Part shown: positions 1 through 9,034 of the stretch, piece by piece
How positions within the stretch are numbered: the first letter of the stretch is position 1
How the letters are laid out: each line of letters opens with the position of its first letter
Source of the DNA: Gemmatimonadota bacterium
GTDB lineage: Bacteria > Latescibacterota > UBA2968 > UBA8231
Direction of reading: 5' to 3'
NCBI GenBank assembly: GCA_028875335.1
Contig: JAPPEF010000370.1
Coordinates: forward strand, 1-64,000
DNA length: 64,000 nucleotides
The notes under the pieces: model-generated
The model's database searches: none
The model's input: only the letters and a program-made list of their open reading frames with translations
Told to the model about the DNA's origin: nothing
Position numbers and translations under genes: made by a program

Positions 1-604
1 CGACCCAGCCGTACTCGCCCTTGTACGCGTCGCAATAGCGCTTGGCGAATGAGACAAAGGAACGCCCGAGCGCGTGGCGCGCCAACTGCAACAAGGGGAA
101 GAGGTCGCGCGGCCGGCTCGTCAACGGCGTGCCGGTCAAAAGGTGGATCACCGCTTCGTCGCCGACGGCCTTGACCAAGTCCATCGACAGGCGATGCCGC
201 TGGCTGCGGTAGTTTTTGAGATAATGGGCCTCGTCAAAGACTAGGCCACTCCAGGCGTGCTCCGCCAGCGGGTGTTTGGCGAGGATGTCGTAGTTGATGA
301 TGACCCAGCCGGTATAGCCGGGCTCAGGCGCGGGTGCGGGGCCGACGATGGCGATCTCGGCCGTCGGCAGCACCAACTTGATCTCGCGCGCCCAGTTAAT
401 TTTGACTGCCGCCGGGCAGACGACTAGGTACGGCCCTTCGGGTCGGGCTTGGCGCATGGCGAGCACGGACTGCCGCGTCTTGCCTAGCCCCATGTCGTCG
501 GCGAGGATCGCCCGCTGGCGACCTAACAAAAAGGCGATGCCCTCGACTTGGTGGGCGTATAGCCCGGCCGCTAGGGCCTCGGCCTGTTGTTGTGCTGTGC
601 TCAT
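1..604 (-). CDS. SNF2-family DEAD/DEAH-box helicase, N-terminal part (partial)
   Basis: The reading frame is open from an ATG at 604 to the left edge, giving 201 residues of the N-terminal ATPase lobe. A Q-like segment (YAHQVEGIAFL) is followed by Walker A DDMGLGKT at residues 36-43, motif Ia (VVCPAAVKINW), motif II DEAH at 124-127 and motif III LLTGTPL near 155-161. This order is that of SNF2/Swi2 DNA-translocating ATPases, and the compact N-terminus resembles the HARP/SMARCAL1-like bacterial group. The protein probably remodels DNA or protein-DNA complexes in the cytoplasm. The second RecA lobe lies outside the window. The start codon overlaps the stop of a 23-codon ORF (ATGA), so translation may be coupled. 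The family call is firm; the cellular role is not. Confidence 0.85.
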   Translation of the reverse strand, partial: MSTAQQQAEALAAGLYAHQVEGIAFLLGRQRAILADDMGLGKTRQSVLAMRQARPEGPYLVVCPAAVKINWAREIKLVLPTAEIAIVGPAPAPEPGYTGWVIINYDILAKHPLAEHAWSGLVFDEAHYLKNYRSQRHRLSMDLVKAVGDEAVIHLLTGTPLTSRPRDLFPLLQLARHALGRSFVSFAKRYCDAYKGEYGWV

Positions 605-672
605 GGACTCTCGACAGAGTAGGCGGTGATGGTTGCTGCCATCTTCGACCCCATGCCTTCTTCGGTGAACAT
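601..672 (-). CDS. 23-aa upstream ORF coupled to the helicase gene
   Basis: An ATG at 672 is preceded by GAGGAG five bases upstream, a much better ribosome site than anything directly in front of the helicase ATG. The frame encodes 23 residues (starting MFTEEGMGSKM) and its TGA overlaps the helicase ATG as ATGA. It is either a genuine short leader or coupling peptide, or the true helicase N-terminus displaced by a frameshift. It matches no family I know. Confidence 0.4.
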   Translation of the reverse strand: MFTEEGMGSKMAATITAYSVESP

Positions 673-894
673 GGTTGCTCCTCGTGGCTTGGGTTGATCG
701 TAGGATTTAAGGCGACGGGGATGACCGGGGCAAGTCTTTGCCAACTATCGCGTGAAATACCGCTGTGAAACTGGCGGCTTTGATAATGCCGTTGACGCCC
801 TATAGTTTACAGCACGGAACGGCGGTCGCGTCTCGATTATGGGATCGGCTGCGGAAAGACGTGGGCGACGGACGAAATCCCGGCAAAGGCGAAT

Positions 895-2823
895 GTGACA
901 GAAGCTCAACCACAGCGCGGCGTTTCCAAACGGGCGGTTTTTGTCGGCCTGCTCTGCGCTACTGCGATCTCCTTTGGGGAATCCTATGGCACGCTGGTGG
1001 TGCGCGGTTCAGCTATGGCTGCCGACTATTCCACTGGTGCCGCCATCTTCCTGTTCTTTCTGCTCACTTTGCTGCTCAATCCCCTTGCACAGTTGCTCAC
1101 CGGTTCGCGGCTGCACAGCGGCGAGTTGGCGACCATTTACATAATGATGATCGTGGCTTCGGCGATTCCCTCTTGGGGTTTCGTTATGAACTTGATCCCG
1201 TTTTTAGGGGGGCTGTTTTACTTTGCCACGCCGGAGAACGACTGGGCCAATATCATCCATCCGCACATCAAACCCTGGCTCGTGTCCCAAGACCGCGCGG
1301 CGACCTGGAAGCTCTTTGAGGGGGCGGCGCGCGGCGAGCCCGTGCCCTGGGGGCTGTGGCACAAGCCGTTGTTGGCTTGGGGTTTCTTCATACTCAGCGT
1401 TTATTTCGTCACGCTCTGCATGCTGGTCATCCTGCGCAAGCAGTGGATGGAACACGAGCGCCTGCTCTTCCCGCTCTCGATCCTGCCGCTCGAATTGGCT
1501 CAAGGGGAGCGGGGCCGTCTGCTGCCGTCGTTGCTGCGCAACTATCTGACTTGGGTCGGCTTTCTGATCCCGTTTCTCATCAATCTCGTCAATGGCCTGC
1601 ACTCCTACTTTAACTACTTCCCCTTCATCCAATTGAATACCCCGCTGCGCTTTCTGCGCGAATCCGTGCGTCTGAACCTTTATCCGCGCTTCGAGGTCAT
1701 CGGGCTTTCGTATCTGTTGAGCCTCGATGTCTCGTTCGGCGTGTGGTTCTTCGCCTTTCTCGCCTATGTCCACACGGGGGTCGAGCGTCTGTTCGGCTGG
1801 AGCATTGGCCCGTCGCAGCCCTACTCGATGCCTGCTTCGGCCAGCGTCGCCCACTTAGCGCAGGGCGCGATGTTCTTCCTAGTCTTTTCCATCCTGTGGG
1901 CTGCGCGCCAACACATCGGCGATGTGCTGCGCAAAGCCTTCAAGCGCGATCCGACGATTGACGATAGCAGCGAGATGCTCTCGTACCGCACGGCCGTGCT
2001 AGGGTTTATCTTCGGCTCAATCTTCGCCGTGTGGTGGCTGGCGCAAACCGGCCTGCAGTTCGGCATTGCACTTTTTTATTTTCTGCTCTGTCTGGCCACT
2101 TTTATCGGTTTGGCGCGCATTGTCTCCCAAGCCGGCCTCGCCTACGGTGTGTCGCCAGTGGCCCCGCCGGTATTTATGGTCACGGCGCTCGGGCCGACCG
2201 CGCTCGGAGCAAGCGGGCTGACGGCGCTCGGCATGAACTTCCCCTGGACAGCCGATCTGCGCACCTTCGTCATGGCCTCAGCGGCGACCGGCCTCAAGAT
2301 TGCCGAGGTTATGCGTTTGGAGACCCGGCGGCTGTTTTGGGCGATCGCCGCGACCATAGTGGTCACGCTGATTTCCGCGGTGTGGGCGGTTACCACGTTG
2401 GCGTATAAATACGGTGGCGTCAATCTCGGGGGTTGGGGTTTTGGGGGCTTGACCCGACTGACGGGTAACTGGATTGCGCACAATATCAACAACCCGGAGG
2501 AAATCTACGGCTGGCACCTCATCTACACCGGCATCGGCAGCGCTGTCATGGCCGTGCTGAGCTTTCTCAAGGCGCGTTTCGTCGGCTTCCCGATCCATCC
2601 CATCGGCTTAGTCCTCGGTCTGACCTACCCGATCAGCCAGATTTGGTTTTCGGTCTTTATCGCCTGGGCTTTCAAAGCGGTCATTTTGAAATACGGCGGG
2701 GCTAGGGGCTACCGCCTGCTGCGCCCACTCTTTCTCGGCATGGTGTTAGGGGCTTTTGGCTCGGCGGGCATGTGGCTGATCATCGACTATTTTGGCGGCA
2801 TGTCGAACTGGTTTACCATGTGA
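895..2823 (+). CDS. DUF6785-type polytopic membrane protein (OPT-like)
   Basis: This 642-residue protein is built almost entirely of hydrophobic helices, at least twelve by eye. Its first helix region follows a short polar N-terminus. Landmarks are FYFATPENDW after the third helix, the RLLFPLSILPLELAQG loop, and a C-terminal segment with KYGGARGYR and a final WLIIDYFGGM. The same landmarks occur in the gene at 45751-47712 (LYYATPENEW, KYGGPTYFR, WLVIDYFTGM), so the two are paralogues. I place it in the DUF6785 group of OPT-like integral membrane proteins; the transported substrate is unknown. The start is GTG with AAAGG five bases upstream; the overlapping ATG reads straight into a stop. The gene stands alone ahead of the enolase-superfamily gene. 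Confidence 0.75.
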   Translation: MTEAQPQRGVSKRAVFVGLLCATAISFGESYGTLVVRGSAMAADYSTGAAIFLFFLLTLLLNPLAQLLTGSRLHSGELATIYIMMIVASAIPSWGFVMNLIPFLGGLFYFATPENDWANIIHPHIKPWLVSQDRAATWKLFEGAARGEPVPWGLWHKPLLAWGFFILSVYFVTLCMLVILRKQWMEHERLLFPLSILPLELAQGERGRLLPSLLRNYLTWVGFLIPFLINLVNGLHSYFNYFPFIQLNTPLRFLRESVRLNLYPRFEVIGLSYLLSLDVSFGVWFFAFLAYVHTGVERLFGWSIGPSQPYSMPASASVAHLAQGAMFFLVFSILWAARQHIGDVLRKAFKRDPTIDDSSEMLSYRTAVLGFIFGSIFAVWWLAQTGLQFGIALFYFLLCLATFIGLARIVSQAGLAYGVSPVAPPVFMVTALGPTALGASGLTALGMNFPWTADLRTFVMASAATGLKIAEVMRLETRRLFWAIAATIVVTLISAVWAVTTLAYKYGGVNLGGWGFGGLTRLTGNWIAHNINNPEEIYGWHLIYTGIGSAVMAVLSFLKARFVGFPIHPIGLVLGLTYPISQIWFSVFIAWAFKAVILKYGGARGYRLLRPLFLGMVLGAFGSAGMWLIIDYFGGMSNWFTM

Positions 2824-2996
2824 ATTTTGGTCGGCGATGTGGTCATCTGCTCGGAAGGCGCAACCGATAATGCCTATCTGGTGAGCCGCCGCTCAAGTGG
2901 ATGTGCTTATTTAGCCGGCTATATTTGACGGAGTATATCGCCCGGCTTCATGCCGGGTCCACCTTTATCGGGCTGTACAACTGAGAGGGAGTAAAG
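2824..2996. other. Intergenic leader with a small hairpin
   Basis: This 173-bp gap holds a perfect 6-bp stem (cccggc/gccggg, 2941-2957, loop ttcat) about 40 bases before the next start codon. It is not followed by a T run, so I do not read it as a terminator. A GAGGGAG ribosome site follows at about 2984-2990. Confidence 0.4.
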
Positions 2997-4181
2997 ATGA
3001 CGACTATCGACGAACGGGCAGAACGCGAACGCGGACACGTGCGCATCACCGGCCTCAAGGCCATGGAACTGAGGAATTCCACCGGCCAGAGCTTGGTGCG
3101 CGTGGAGACGGACTCCGGTTTGTTCGGGGTCGGCGAAGCAGGGGTCGCCGGTCCGGCGTGTAGGGCGAACCTGAAATGGCTCGAACGCGTGCTTATTGGT
3201 GCCGACCCGCTCAATATCGACAAGCTCTATCACCAGATGATGGGGCTGCAGCATACCTATCAGGCACATGTGCCGACGATCAGCGGCGTCGATATCGCGC
3301 TGTGGGACCTGGCGGGAAAGATCCTCAACCTCTCCGTCTCCGAGATGCTGACCGGCCGCTTTCGCGAGCGCGTCGAGATTTATTACGGCGGAAAACCGCC
3401 CAGTTGGACCGATCGCCCCGCCATCGACGACTGGGTGGCCAAATTCCGCGCCCATCCCCACGGCTACCGCACGGTGAAATGCGGTTTTCCGTTGCCCGAC
3501 AACGCGCTGCTCTCCCGGCCGTTCGCAGGGGCTGAGCCGAGTCAATCGCTCAAGCAGAGCGACTTAAAGACCATCCGGGACGGTCTCGCGACGTTTCGCG
3601 ACGCTCTGGGGTGGGATCTCGACTTCATCGTCCACTGCCACAACGAGTGGGACGTGCCGACGGCGATCGGTATTTGCGAGGCGGTGGAAGAGGCGCGCCC
3701 CCTCTGGGTGGAGGATCCGCTGCAGGTCTTTTTCTCCGACGGCTACAAAGCACTCAGGGCGGCATCGGGTGTGCGGATCTGCACTGGGGAGAAAATCGAG
3801 GGGTTCCGCGCGTTCTTCCCCTTTATCGCCGAGGGCGGCATCGACGTGTTGCACCCCGACCTGTGCTGGTGCGGTGGCATCAGTGGCGGCCGCAAGATCG
3901 CCGAGTTCGCCGACCACTATGGCCTGCCGGTGGCGCTGCACAACTGCGGCACGCTCGTGCACAACATGGCCAATGTGCATTTCGGTGCATGCGTACGGAA
4001 CTTCAGCATGAGCGAGACGCGGCTCTACAACCGCCAGTATATCGCCGATATGGGTGGACTCGACGGTTACGATCTAGTCGACGGCAAGATGGCGGTGCCC
4101 GACGGGCCGGGCTTGGGTATCGAGTTGGTGCCCGAGGTACTGCGCGCTGAACTCAAGGAGGGAGAGCCTTTCTGGCAATGA
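2997..4181 (+). CDS. Enolase-superfamily (mandelate racemase/sugar-acid dehydratase-like) protein
   Basis: At 394 residues this has the usual length of the mandelate racemase/muconate lactonizing family. The N-terminal capping domain runs to about residue 120, with the IALWDLAGK signature at 100-108. The barrel carries Lys161 (YRTVKCG), the HCHNEW segment at 213-218, Glu239 (WVEDPL), Glu265 (TGEKIEG) and His315 (VALHNCG), positions that in the family supply metal ligands and acid/base residues. The gene would abstract a proton alpha to a carboxylate, most likely in sugar-acid dehydration. The first metal-ligand position, normally Asp, appears to be His213. The ATG has a GAGGGAG ribosome site. 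It ends 5 bp from the convergent SelA-like gene. The substrate cannot be read from the sequence. Confidence 0.85.
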   Translation: MTTIDERAERERGHVRITGLKAMELRNSTGQSLVRVETDSGLFGVGEAGVAGPACRANLKWLERVLIGADPLNIDKLYHQMMGLQHTYQAHVPTISGVDIALWDLAGKILNLSVSEMLTGRFRERVEIYYGGKPPSWTDRPAIDDWVAKFRAHPHGYRTVKCGFPLPDNALLSRPFAGAEPSQSLKQSDLKTIRDGLATFRDALGWDLDFIVHCHNEWDVPTAIGICEAVEEARPLWVEDPLQVFFSDGYKALRAASGVRICTGEKIEGFRAFFPFIAEGGIDVLHPDLCWCGGISGGRKIAEFADHYGLPVALHNCGTLVHNMANVHFGACVRNFSMSETRLYNRQYIADMGGLDGYDLVDGKMAVPDGPGLGIELVPEVLRAELKEGEPFWQ

Positions 4182-4186
4182 GACAC

Positions 4187-5305
4187 CTACCCTCCAAGCC
4201 TTAGCACTTCCCTAACTCGCGCTGCCAAGAGTTCCTCGTCGCCGTCGGACACCGTGGGCATGGACAAGTGGAGCTGGCCTGGGGCCGCTGAGAGCCAGAC
4301 CGAGGGATTGCCGTTGCGCAAAGCGACCTCGATCTCAGTGGCGGTGCGGCCGAGTGCTTGTTCGTCCAAGGTCAGGGTCAGGGACGCGCCATTGACGGAG
4401 CTTTGCACGTGGGGTAGTTCGCCTAAGTGCCGACGCACGGTCTCGGCGCGGCGGGTGTCGCTTTGATTGCGGGCGTCGTGGTCCATGGCCAGCCAGCGGC
4501 GCAGGGCTAAGACCACGCCGACGACCTCTTGGCGGTCGATCTTGAGCGGGCGGCCCACCCCTTCTAGGTCGCGGGTTTCAAAGCAGGCGAAGCTGTGCAA
4601 ATGGGCCGCGGCGATTAAGTCGGCGCGGCCGCAGAGAATGCCCGAAGAGTTGGGCGCGCCCACGTACTTGGCACCATAGCCGACTAGGTCGGCCCCGGCT
4701 GCGATGTATTGGGTCAAACCGTCTAGGGGATAGACGCGGAAGGCTGCATCCACGAAGACCGGAACGTCGCGGGCGTGGGCGATGTCAATGGCCGCATCCA
4801 GCGGGACGAGGGCGGCTTCGTTGTCGATGGCGGGGTAGAGCAGGGCGGCGGTTTGGGGGCCGATGGCCGCGGCGAGTTCGTCGGCCGTGGTGCCTTGCTC
4901 TGTGCCCGCCTCCACGAGGGTGACGCCGGGCAGGCGCACCATGCGGTCGTATTTGTAGCGCTGGGCCTTTTGGATGACTACTTGGTTGGGCATGCCGGTC
5001 GTATCGGGTAAGCGAGCCATTTTCTCCGGGTCTGAGCCGGTGATGCAGGCGGCCGTGCCGAGGACCAACGCGGCTGCGCAGCCAGGGGTAATCAGCGCGG
5101 CTTCGGCCCCGAGCAGGTCGGCGACGATCCGCCCCGTGCTCGCCAAGAAGGCGTCCATGTCAACGTAGTAGCGGCCGGCCAGTTCCATGGCGGCGATGAT
5201 ATCTGGGTGGGGAGACGATCCCCCTAAGAGGGTGCGCGGGCCGAGGGCGTTGATCACGGGCGTCGCCCCCATATCCGCATACAGTGCGCGGGCTTCTTCA
5301 CTCAT
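4187..5305 (-). CDS. SelA-like PLP-dependent enzyme (fold type I)
   Basis: The protein has 372 residues when started at the ATG at 5305, which has GGAGAG upstream and overlaps the sppA stop by 8 bp. A longer frame exists but lies inside sppA. It opens with INALGPRTLLGGS, has the ADLLGAEAALITPGCAAAL cofactor-phosphate region at 62-80, Asp186 (VFVDAAF) for the pyridine nitrogen, and the Schiff-base lysine candidate Lys213 in GYGAKYVGAPNSSGIL. This is the pattern of the selenocysteine synthase-like group that includes DgaE-type ammonia-lyases. It is about 90 residues shorter than true SelA and lacks that enzyme's N-terminal domain, so I expect an amino-acid or amino-sugar lyase. It is the last gene of the minus-strand operon. 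Confidence 0.75.
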   Translation of the reverse strand: MSEEARALYADMGATPVINALGPRTLLGGSSPHPDIIAAMELAGRYYVDMDAFLASTGRIVADLLGAEAALITPGCAAALVLGTAACITGSDPEKMARLPDTTGMPNQVVIQKAQRYKYDRMVRLPGVTLVEAGTEQGTTADELAAAIGPQTAALLYPAIDNEAALVPLDAAIDIAHARDVPVFVDAAFRVYPLDGLTQYIAAGADLVGYGAKYVGAPNSSGILCGRADLIAAAHLHSFACFETRDLEGVGRPLKIDRQEVVGVVLALRRWLAMDHDARNQSDTRRAETVRRHLGELPHVQSSVNGASLTLTLDEQALGRTATEIEVALRNGNPSVWLSAAPGQLHLSMPTVSDGDEELLAARVREVLRLGG

Positions 5306-7631
5306 AGGTTTTCTCTCCGTATAGCCCCACAGGGCTCGGTACATGATTGGCGGGAACCAGCAACAAGGGCAAGCCATTGTGCTGGAGGCGAAATTGCAGG
5401 TAGTCGAGTTCGGGGGTGGGCTGCGCGGCGAGACCCAACAGCCGTGGGCGAAAAAGAGCGGACGAAAAGAGCTTGGGCCGGGGCCGCTCCAGCAGTTCGA
5501 CGGTCTCGTCGGCTGACAGCCCGATCTTTTCTTTGGCTAGCGCGATGGCCACTTCGAGACCGCCGATCCGGTCGGCGAGGCCGAGCTGGACGGCGCGCTG
5601 GCCGCTCCAGACGCGGCCTTGGGCCACGACTTCGACCGAGTCCGGCGCGATGTGGCGGCTGCTGGCCACGTTGGCGACGAAGTCCTCGTACAGCGAGCGG
5701 ATAGTGTGTTCCATGCGCTCGCTTTCGTCTTCAGTGAAAGTGCGGTCTGGCAAGCGCAGGCCGAGTAGGGGCAGGGTCATGCCAAAGGGCAAGTCCGCAT
5801 GGCGGCCCACCTGCACGCGGCTCGTGCTCAGGCCGAGCTTTTCCTTGAGTCCTTTGTTGTACGCCCAGCCAGCAATGACCCCAATCGAGCCGGTGACGGT
5901 GTTGGGCGCGGTGACGATTGCATCGCCGGGCAGGGAGATCATGTAGCCGCCCGAAGCCGCGAGGTAGCCCTGCGAGACGATGACGGGCTTGCTCTCGCGG
6001 CATTTTAACACGGCGTCGGCCACCAGAGCCGAGGGCAGGACATCGCCGCCCGGAGAATCAACGCGCAGGACCACGGCGTCGGCTGCCGCACAGGCTGAGG
6101 CGATCTCGCCGACGAGCCGACGCGCCCCCATGCCAGTATCCATGGCGCAGACGCCGAGTGCATAGACGATGGCAATGCGCTTGCGCTGTCCCCAGCGCCG
6201 GTCGGCTGGCCGGGTGTACGAATGGGCTGCAACGACGGGGTGGTCTTCGACTATGGGGTCAATTTTGCTCCAGCGGCCGAGGCGGTCCACTAAACCGGCG
6301 TCGAGGGCCTCTTGCGGGAGGAAGAACGCGGCGTCTTCCACGAGGCGGTCGAATTGCTCGGGTGCCAACTTGCGATCGGCGCTGATGTCGCTGCGGGCGA
6401 GGGCGTACCAGTCGTCGAGTAGGGTTGTTAGTTGCTCGTGCTCCTCCTCGGACATGTCACGACGGACGTACACTTCAGTCGCGGATTTGTAGGGGAAAAG
6501 TCGCCACTCGTCAAAGCCGATTCCGAGCTTGTCCAGCGCGCCCTTGAAGTACGTGTGCCCCGCCACATAGCCCTGCAAGCCGATTGCTCCGGCCGGGTCA
6601 AGTACCAAGTGATCAGCCACCGAGACCCAGTGATAGCCGGAGATGTCCACGCGGTCGATGTACACCACGACCCGCTTCCCTCCAGCGCGAATTTGGCGCA
6701 GCTTTTCCCGCAGTTCCCAGCCGAGTGCCGGGCTGATCCGCAGACCCGAAGCATTGATGGCGAGGCCCTTGATCGCTGGGTCACGGCGTGCGCGCTCCAA
6801 TAAGGCGATGAGATTGAGCAGACTCTGCGAGTCGTCGAAGAAAGCATAGCGGCGGTGTTGCACCGGCCCAGACAACTCCACGGAAAGGTAGCGCGCCCGC
6901 GGTCGGAACAGGTTTCCGCGCTGCGCCCCGAGGCGCGCCGCATACGTCTGGAAGGTGCGGCTCTGCGCCTGCGCTTGGAAATCAGCGGCACCTAGCCCGA
7001 TGCGCAAGCCAACGCTCAGGGCGCGATCCTCGAACAAGCGTCCCGTCAACGCCAGCCCCGGCACTAGCTCGACTACAGCTCCGGTGCTCCAGAACTCCGT
7101 TTCGTCGGTGCGCGCGTAATCCGCGTACAAGGTGAGCCGCTCGTCGCCCCAGGGACGCAGAGCGAGATCGACGGCTCCTTCGCGGCCCTCGTTTGCAAAG
7201 GTCGAAGTGAAGGTGCCTCCTACTGAGAGACGCGGACCGGGCCGCCAAATTCCCCCGAGGACGAGGTGCCGCACGCTGCCCCACCCCATGCTCACCCCGA
7301 GGCTGAAGTTGCGGTTGCCAGTGCTGAGTCCGGCTCGGTACTCGCGGTTGCGGCGGCCGTTTACCATCCCAAACCCCAAACCGGGCGCGGCCGTAAAAAG
7401 TCCCCACGAGTGAGTGGAACTGCTGTCTGACCAAGCGACCCCCTGCTCCAAGCCCTCGACATAGCTGAGTAGCGCGGGATTGGCGTAGCCGTAGAGGCCT
7501 AGGTCCAATCCGCCAAAGGCGGCGAGGGCGAGTTCGGCGCGCTCGGCGTAGGGAATAAACGGCGATTGGGCCTTAGCTGCGCCGAAGGCGAGCAGACAGC
7601 ACAAGGCCGCGCCACAGAGCCGGTGCGGCAT
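5298..7631 (-). CDS. sppA: SppA-type S49 signal peptide peptidase with an N-terminal barrel-like domain
   Basis: The 777-residue product begins with a signal peptide (cleavage expected after GAAKAQ, about residue 22). Residues 25-250 are alternating aromatic/glycine strands that look like an outer-membrane beta-barrel segment (GGLDLGLYGYANPALLSY at the start). Two S49 repeats follow. The first, about 260-455, carries the general-base candidate Lys382 (FPYKSATEV). The second, about 484-700, carries nucleophile Ser560 (YLAASGGYMIS) after VLRVDSPGGD. That is the Ser-Lys arrangement of the long SppA, which degrades cleaved signal peptides. Classical long SppA is about 600 residues, so roughly 200 are extra. 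The gene starts 3 bp after the YciO-like stop and is translationally coupled to the SelA-like gene. Confidence 0.85.
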   Translation of the reverse strand: MPHRLCGAALCCLLAFGAAKAQSPFIPYAERAELALAAFGGLDLGLYGYANPALLSYVEGLEQGVAWSDSSSTHSWGLFTAAPGLGFGMVNGRRNREYRAGLSTGNRNFSLGVSMGWGSVRHLVLGGIWRPGPRLSVGGTFTSTFANEGREGAVDLALRPWGDERLTLYADYARTDETEFWSTGAVVELVPGLALTGRLFEDRALSVGLRIGLGAADFQAQAQSRTFQTYAARLGAQRGNLFRPRARYLSVELSGPVQHRRYAFFDDSQSLLNLIALLERARRDPAIKGLAINASGLRISPALGWELREKLRQIRAGGKRVVVYIDRVDISGYHWVSVADHLVLDPAGAIGLQGYVAGHTYFKGALDKLGIGFDEWRLFPYKSATEVYVRRDMSEEEHEQLTTLLDDWYALARSDISADRKLAPEQFDRLVEDAAFFLPQEALDAGLVDRLGRWSKIDPIVEDHPVVAAHSYTRPADRRWGQRKRIAIVYALGVCAMDTGMGARRLVGEIASACAAADAVVLRVDSPGGDVLPSALVADAVLKCRESKPVIVSQGYLAASGGYMISLPGDAIVTAPNTVTGSIGVIAGWAYNKGLKEKLGLSTSRVQVGRHADLPFGMTLPLLGLRLPDRTFTEDESERMEHTIRSLYEDFVANVASSRHIAPDSVEVVAQGRVWSGQRAVQLGLADRIGGLEVAIALAKEKIGLSADETVELLERPRPKLFSSALFRPRLLGLAAQPTPELDYLQFRLQHNGLPLLLVPANHVPSPVGLYGEKTYE

Positions 7632-7634
7632 CCG

Positions 7635-8258
7635 CTAATCTTCCTCGACAAACAAGCTTAAATCCCCTTTGCCCTCGCGGATTATCTCGGCTTGATCCCC
7701 CACCAGCGACACCACGCTCGAAGCCTCCACGGGCAGCGGCCCGCACTCCAAGATCAAATCCACTTGCGACCCCAATTCTTCCTCCAAAGCCCACGGTTCG
7801 GTTATCACCTCTTGATCGGCGTAGTTGGCGCTCGTGCTCAGGATGGGTTGGCCGAGGGCGCGGACCAAGGCCAGCGGCACTGGGTGATCGGGGATCCGTA
7901 GGCCGACGGTCTTCTGTTTGGTTTGCAGGATGCGCGGCGTTTGGCGGGTGGCTGGCAACACGAAGGTGTACGCCCCCGGCAGACACTGCTTGAGGATGCG
8001 GTGGGCGTAGTTGGAGACGCGGGCGTAGTCGCTGATGTGGGTCAGGTCGGCGCAGACAAAGGACATGGGCTTCTTGTGGTCGCGGCCCTTGATGCGCTGC
8101 ACGCGCTCAATCGCCTGTTTGTTGGTGATGTCGCAGCCGAGGCCGTAGATCGTATCGGTGGGATAGACGATGACGCCGCCTTGGCGGAGCACCTCGGCGG
8201 CGCGCTGGATGTGGCGGCCTTTGAGGCGGTCGGGATGGACAGTCAGTGCTTGGGTCAT
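7635..8258 (-). CDS. YrdC/Sua5-YciO family protein (threonylcarbamoyl-AMP synthase-like)
   Basis: The 207-residue protein starts at the ATG at 8258, which has GGGAGCG about six bases upstream; upstream codons in the same frame lie inside the creatininase gene. It shows the YrdC-fold signature VIVYPTDTIYGLGCD, the RIKGRDHKKPMSF segment, PGAYTFVLPAT, and KTVGLRIPDHP with ILSTSAN. Family members bind ATP and threonine and make threonylcarbamoyl-AMP for the t6A modification of tRNAs reading ANN codons. Spacing and the NYAHRILKQCLPGAYTF region resemble the E. coli YciO subgroup, whose activity is weaker than that of TsaC/Sua5. It sits between creatininase and sppA with gaps of 2-3 bp. Confidence 0.85.
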   Translation of the reverse strand: MTQALTVHPDRLKGRHIQRAAEVLRQGGVIVYPTDTIYGLGCDITNKQAIERVQRIKGRDHKKPMSFVCADLTHISDYARVSNYAHRILKQCLPGAYTFVLPATRQTPRILQTKQKTVGLRIPDHPVPLALVRALGQPILSTSANYADQEVITEPWALEEELGSQVDLILECGPLPVEASSVVSLVGDQAEIIREGKGDLSLFVEED

Positions 8259-8260
8259 TT

Positions 8261-8995
8261 TTAACGCTCCCGGTCGATTTTGGCGACCCACGCATCGACG
8301 ACGGCCGCGATCATGGCTTGGCCGTGCTCGGCGTTGGCCGTGTAGCTGTTTTTGGTTTCGTCTTGCTGGCAGTACCAAGGCGGGTCGTCGCCGAGGCGGT
8401 CTTGCTCCACGAATTCGGGGCGCGCGGCGAGCAGGAAGGAGGTTTCGTTGTATCCGGCGTGATCGCCCCCGGCCGGAGGACTCGATTCCGGGAGGATCAT
8501 GGGCTGCACTTCGATGTGCCCGCCCCAAGAGCCAACCCGGGCCAGCGCGTCGCGGTCGCCCCACCAGCCGCGTGGGTGTCCCTCGGCGAGCACCTTCTCA
8601 ACCGCCAATTCGGCCGCGGCCTTGCTGAAGGCCAAGGCGAGGGGGCCGCCCATGCCTTGGTGCATGATAATGACGTAGGTCTTGCGGAAGCCCATTTCGA
8701 TAAAGTTGCGCAGGATGCTCTTGGCCAAGCCGCCAAAGGCGTCGTAGTCCGGGTCGATGGTCCCGTCGGCTGGGCCGCCGAGGGCATAGCCGGTGGGGCC
8801 GTAATCAAAAGACGGGGCAATGACGCAAGGGGTGCGTGCAATCACGCGGTCGCAGATCTCCTCGACGATGAGGGTGTCGTGGCCGATGGCCATGTGCGGG
8901 CCGTGGGTCTCGATGCAGCCGGCCGGTACGAGCAGGGGATGTCCCTGGGCCACTGCATCGGTGAGTTGGTAGGGACGCAGGTGCTTGAGGTACAT
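8261..8995 (-). CDS. Creatininase-family amidohydrolase
   Basis: The chosen start, ATG at 8995, gives 244 residues and has AAGGAA eight bases upstream; an earlier in-frame ATG at 9031 would lie inside the -10 box. Metal-binding residues of the creatininase fold are present: Glu29 and His31 (GCIETHGPH), Asp40 (IGHDTL), His112 (MHQGMGG) and Glu184 (HAGYNETS). The family hydrolyses cyclic or linear amides such as creatinine and N-formylated intermediates, usually with two metal ions; the substrate here is unknown. It is the first gene of the minus-strand operon and is divergent from selB. Confidence 0.85.
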   Translation of the reverse strand: MYLKHLRPYQLTDAVAQGHPLLVPAGCIETHGPHMAIGHDTLIVEEICDRVIARTPCVIAPSFDYGPTGYALGGPADGTIDPDYDAFGGLAKSILRNFIEMGFRKTYVIIMHQGMGGPLALAFSKAAAELAVEKVLAEGHPRGWWGDRDALARVGSWGGHIEVQPMILPESSPPAGGDHAGYNETSFLLAARPEFVEQDRLGDDPPWYCQQDETKNSYTANAEHGQAMIAAVVDAWVAKIDRER

Positions 8996-9006
8996 GAAGA
9001 AGTTCC

Positions 9007-9034
9007 TTGTTGTGGGCGTGGAATTGAACATAAT
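9007..9034 (+). promoter_or_regulatory. Possible selB promoter overlapping the divergent one
   Basis: TTGTTG at 9007-9012 and CATAAT at 9029-9034 are 16 bp apart on the plus strand, with selB starting at 9075. The -10 box shares five bases with the opposite promoter, so the two could compete for polymerase. The -35 match is poor. Confidence 0.3.

Noticed and set aside
1204..1854. Long antisense ORF within the DUF6785 gene
   Set aside because: It is a shadow of a GC-rich gene with no ribosome site and a biased composition. Other antisense ORFs, such as those inside selB, the GH4 gene and the sulfatase, are rejected for the same reason.
2941..2957. Hairpin as a terminator for the DUF6785 gene
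   Set aside because: No T run follows the stem, and it lies over 115 bp after the stop.
4187..5305. SelA-like gene near selB taken as selenocysteine synthase
   Set aside because: At 372 aa it is too short for SelA, lacks the N-terminal domain and is in a different operon on the opposite strand.
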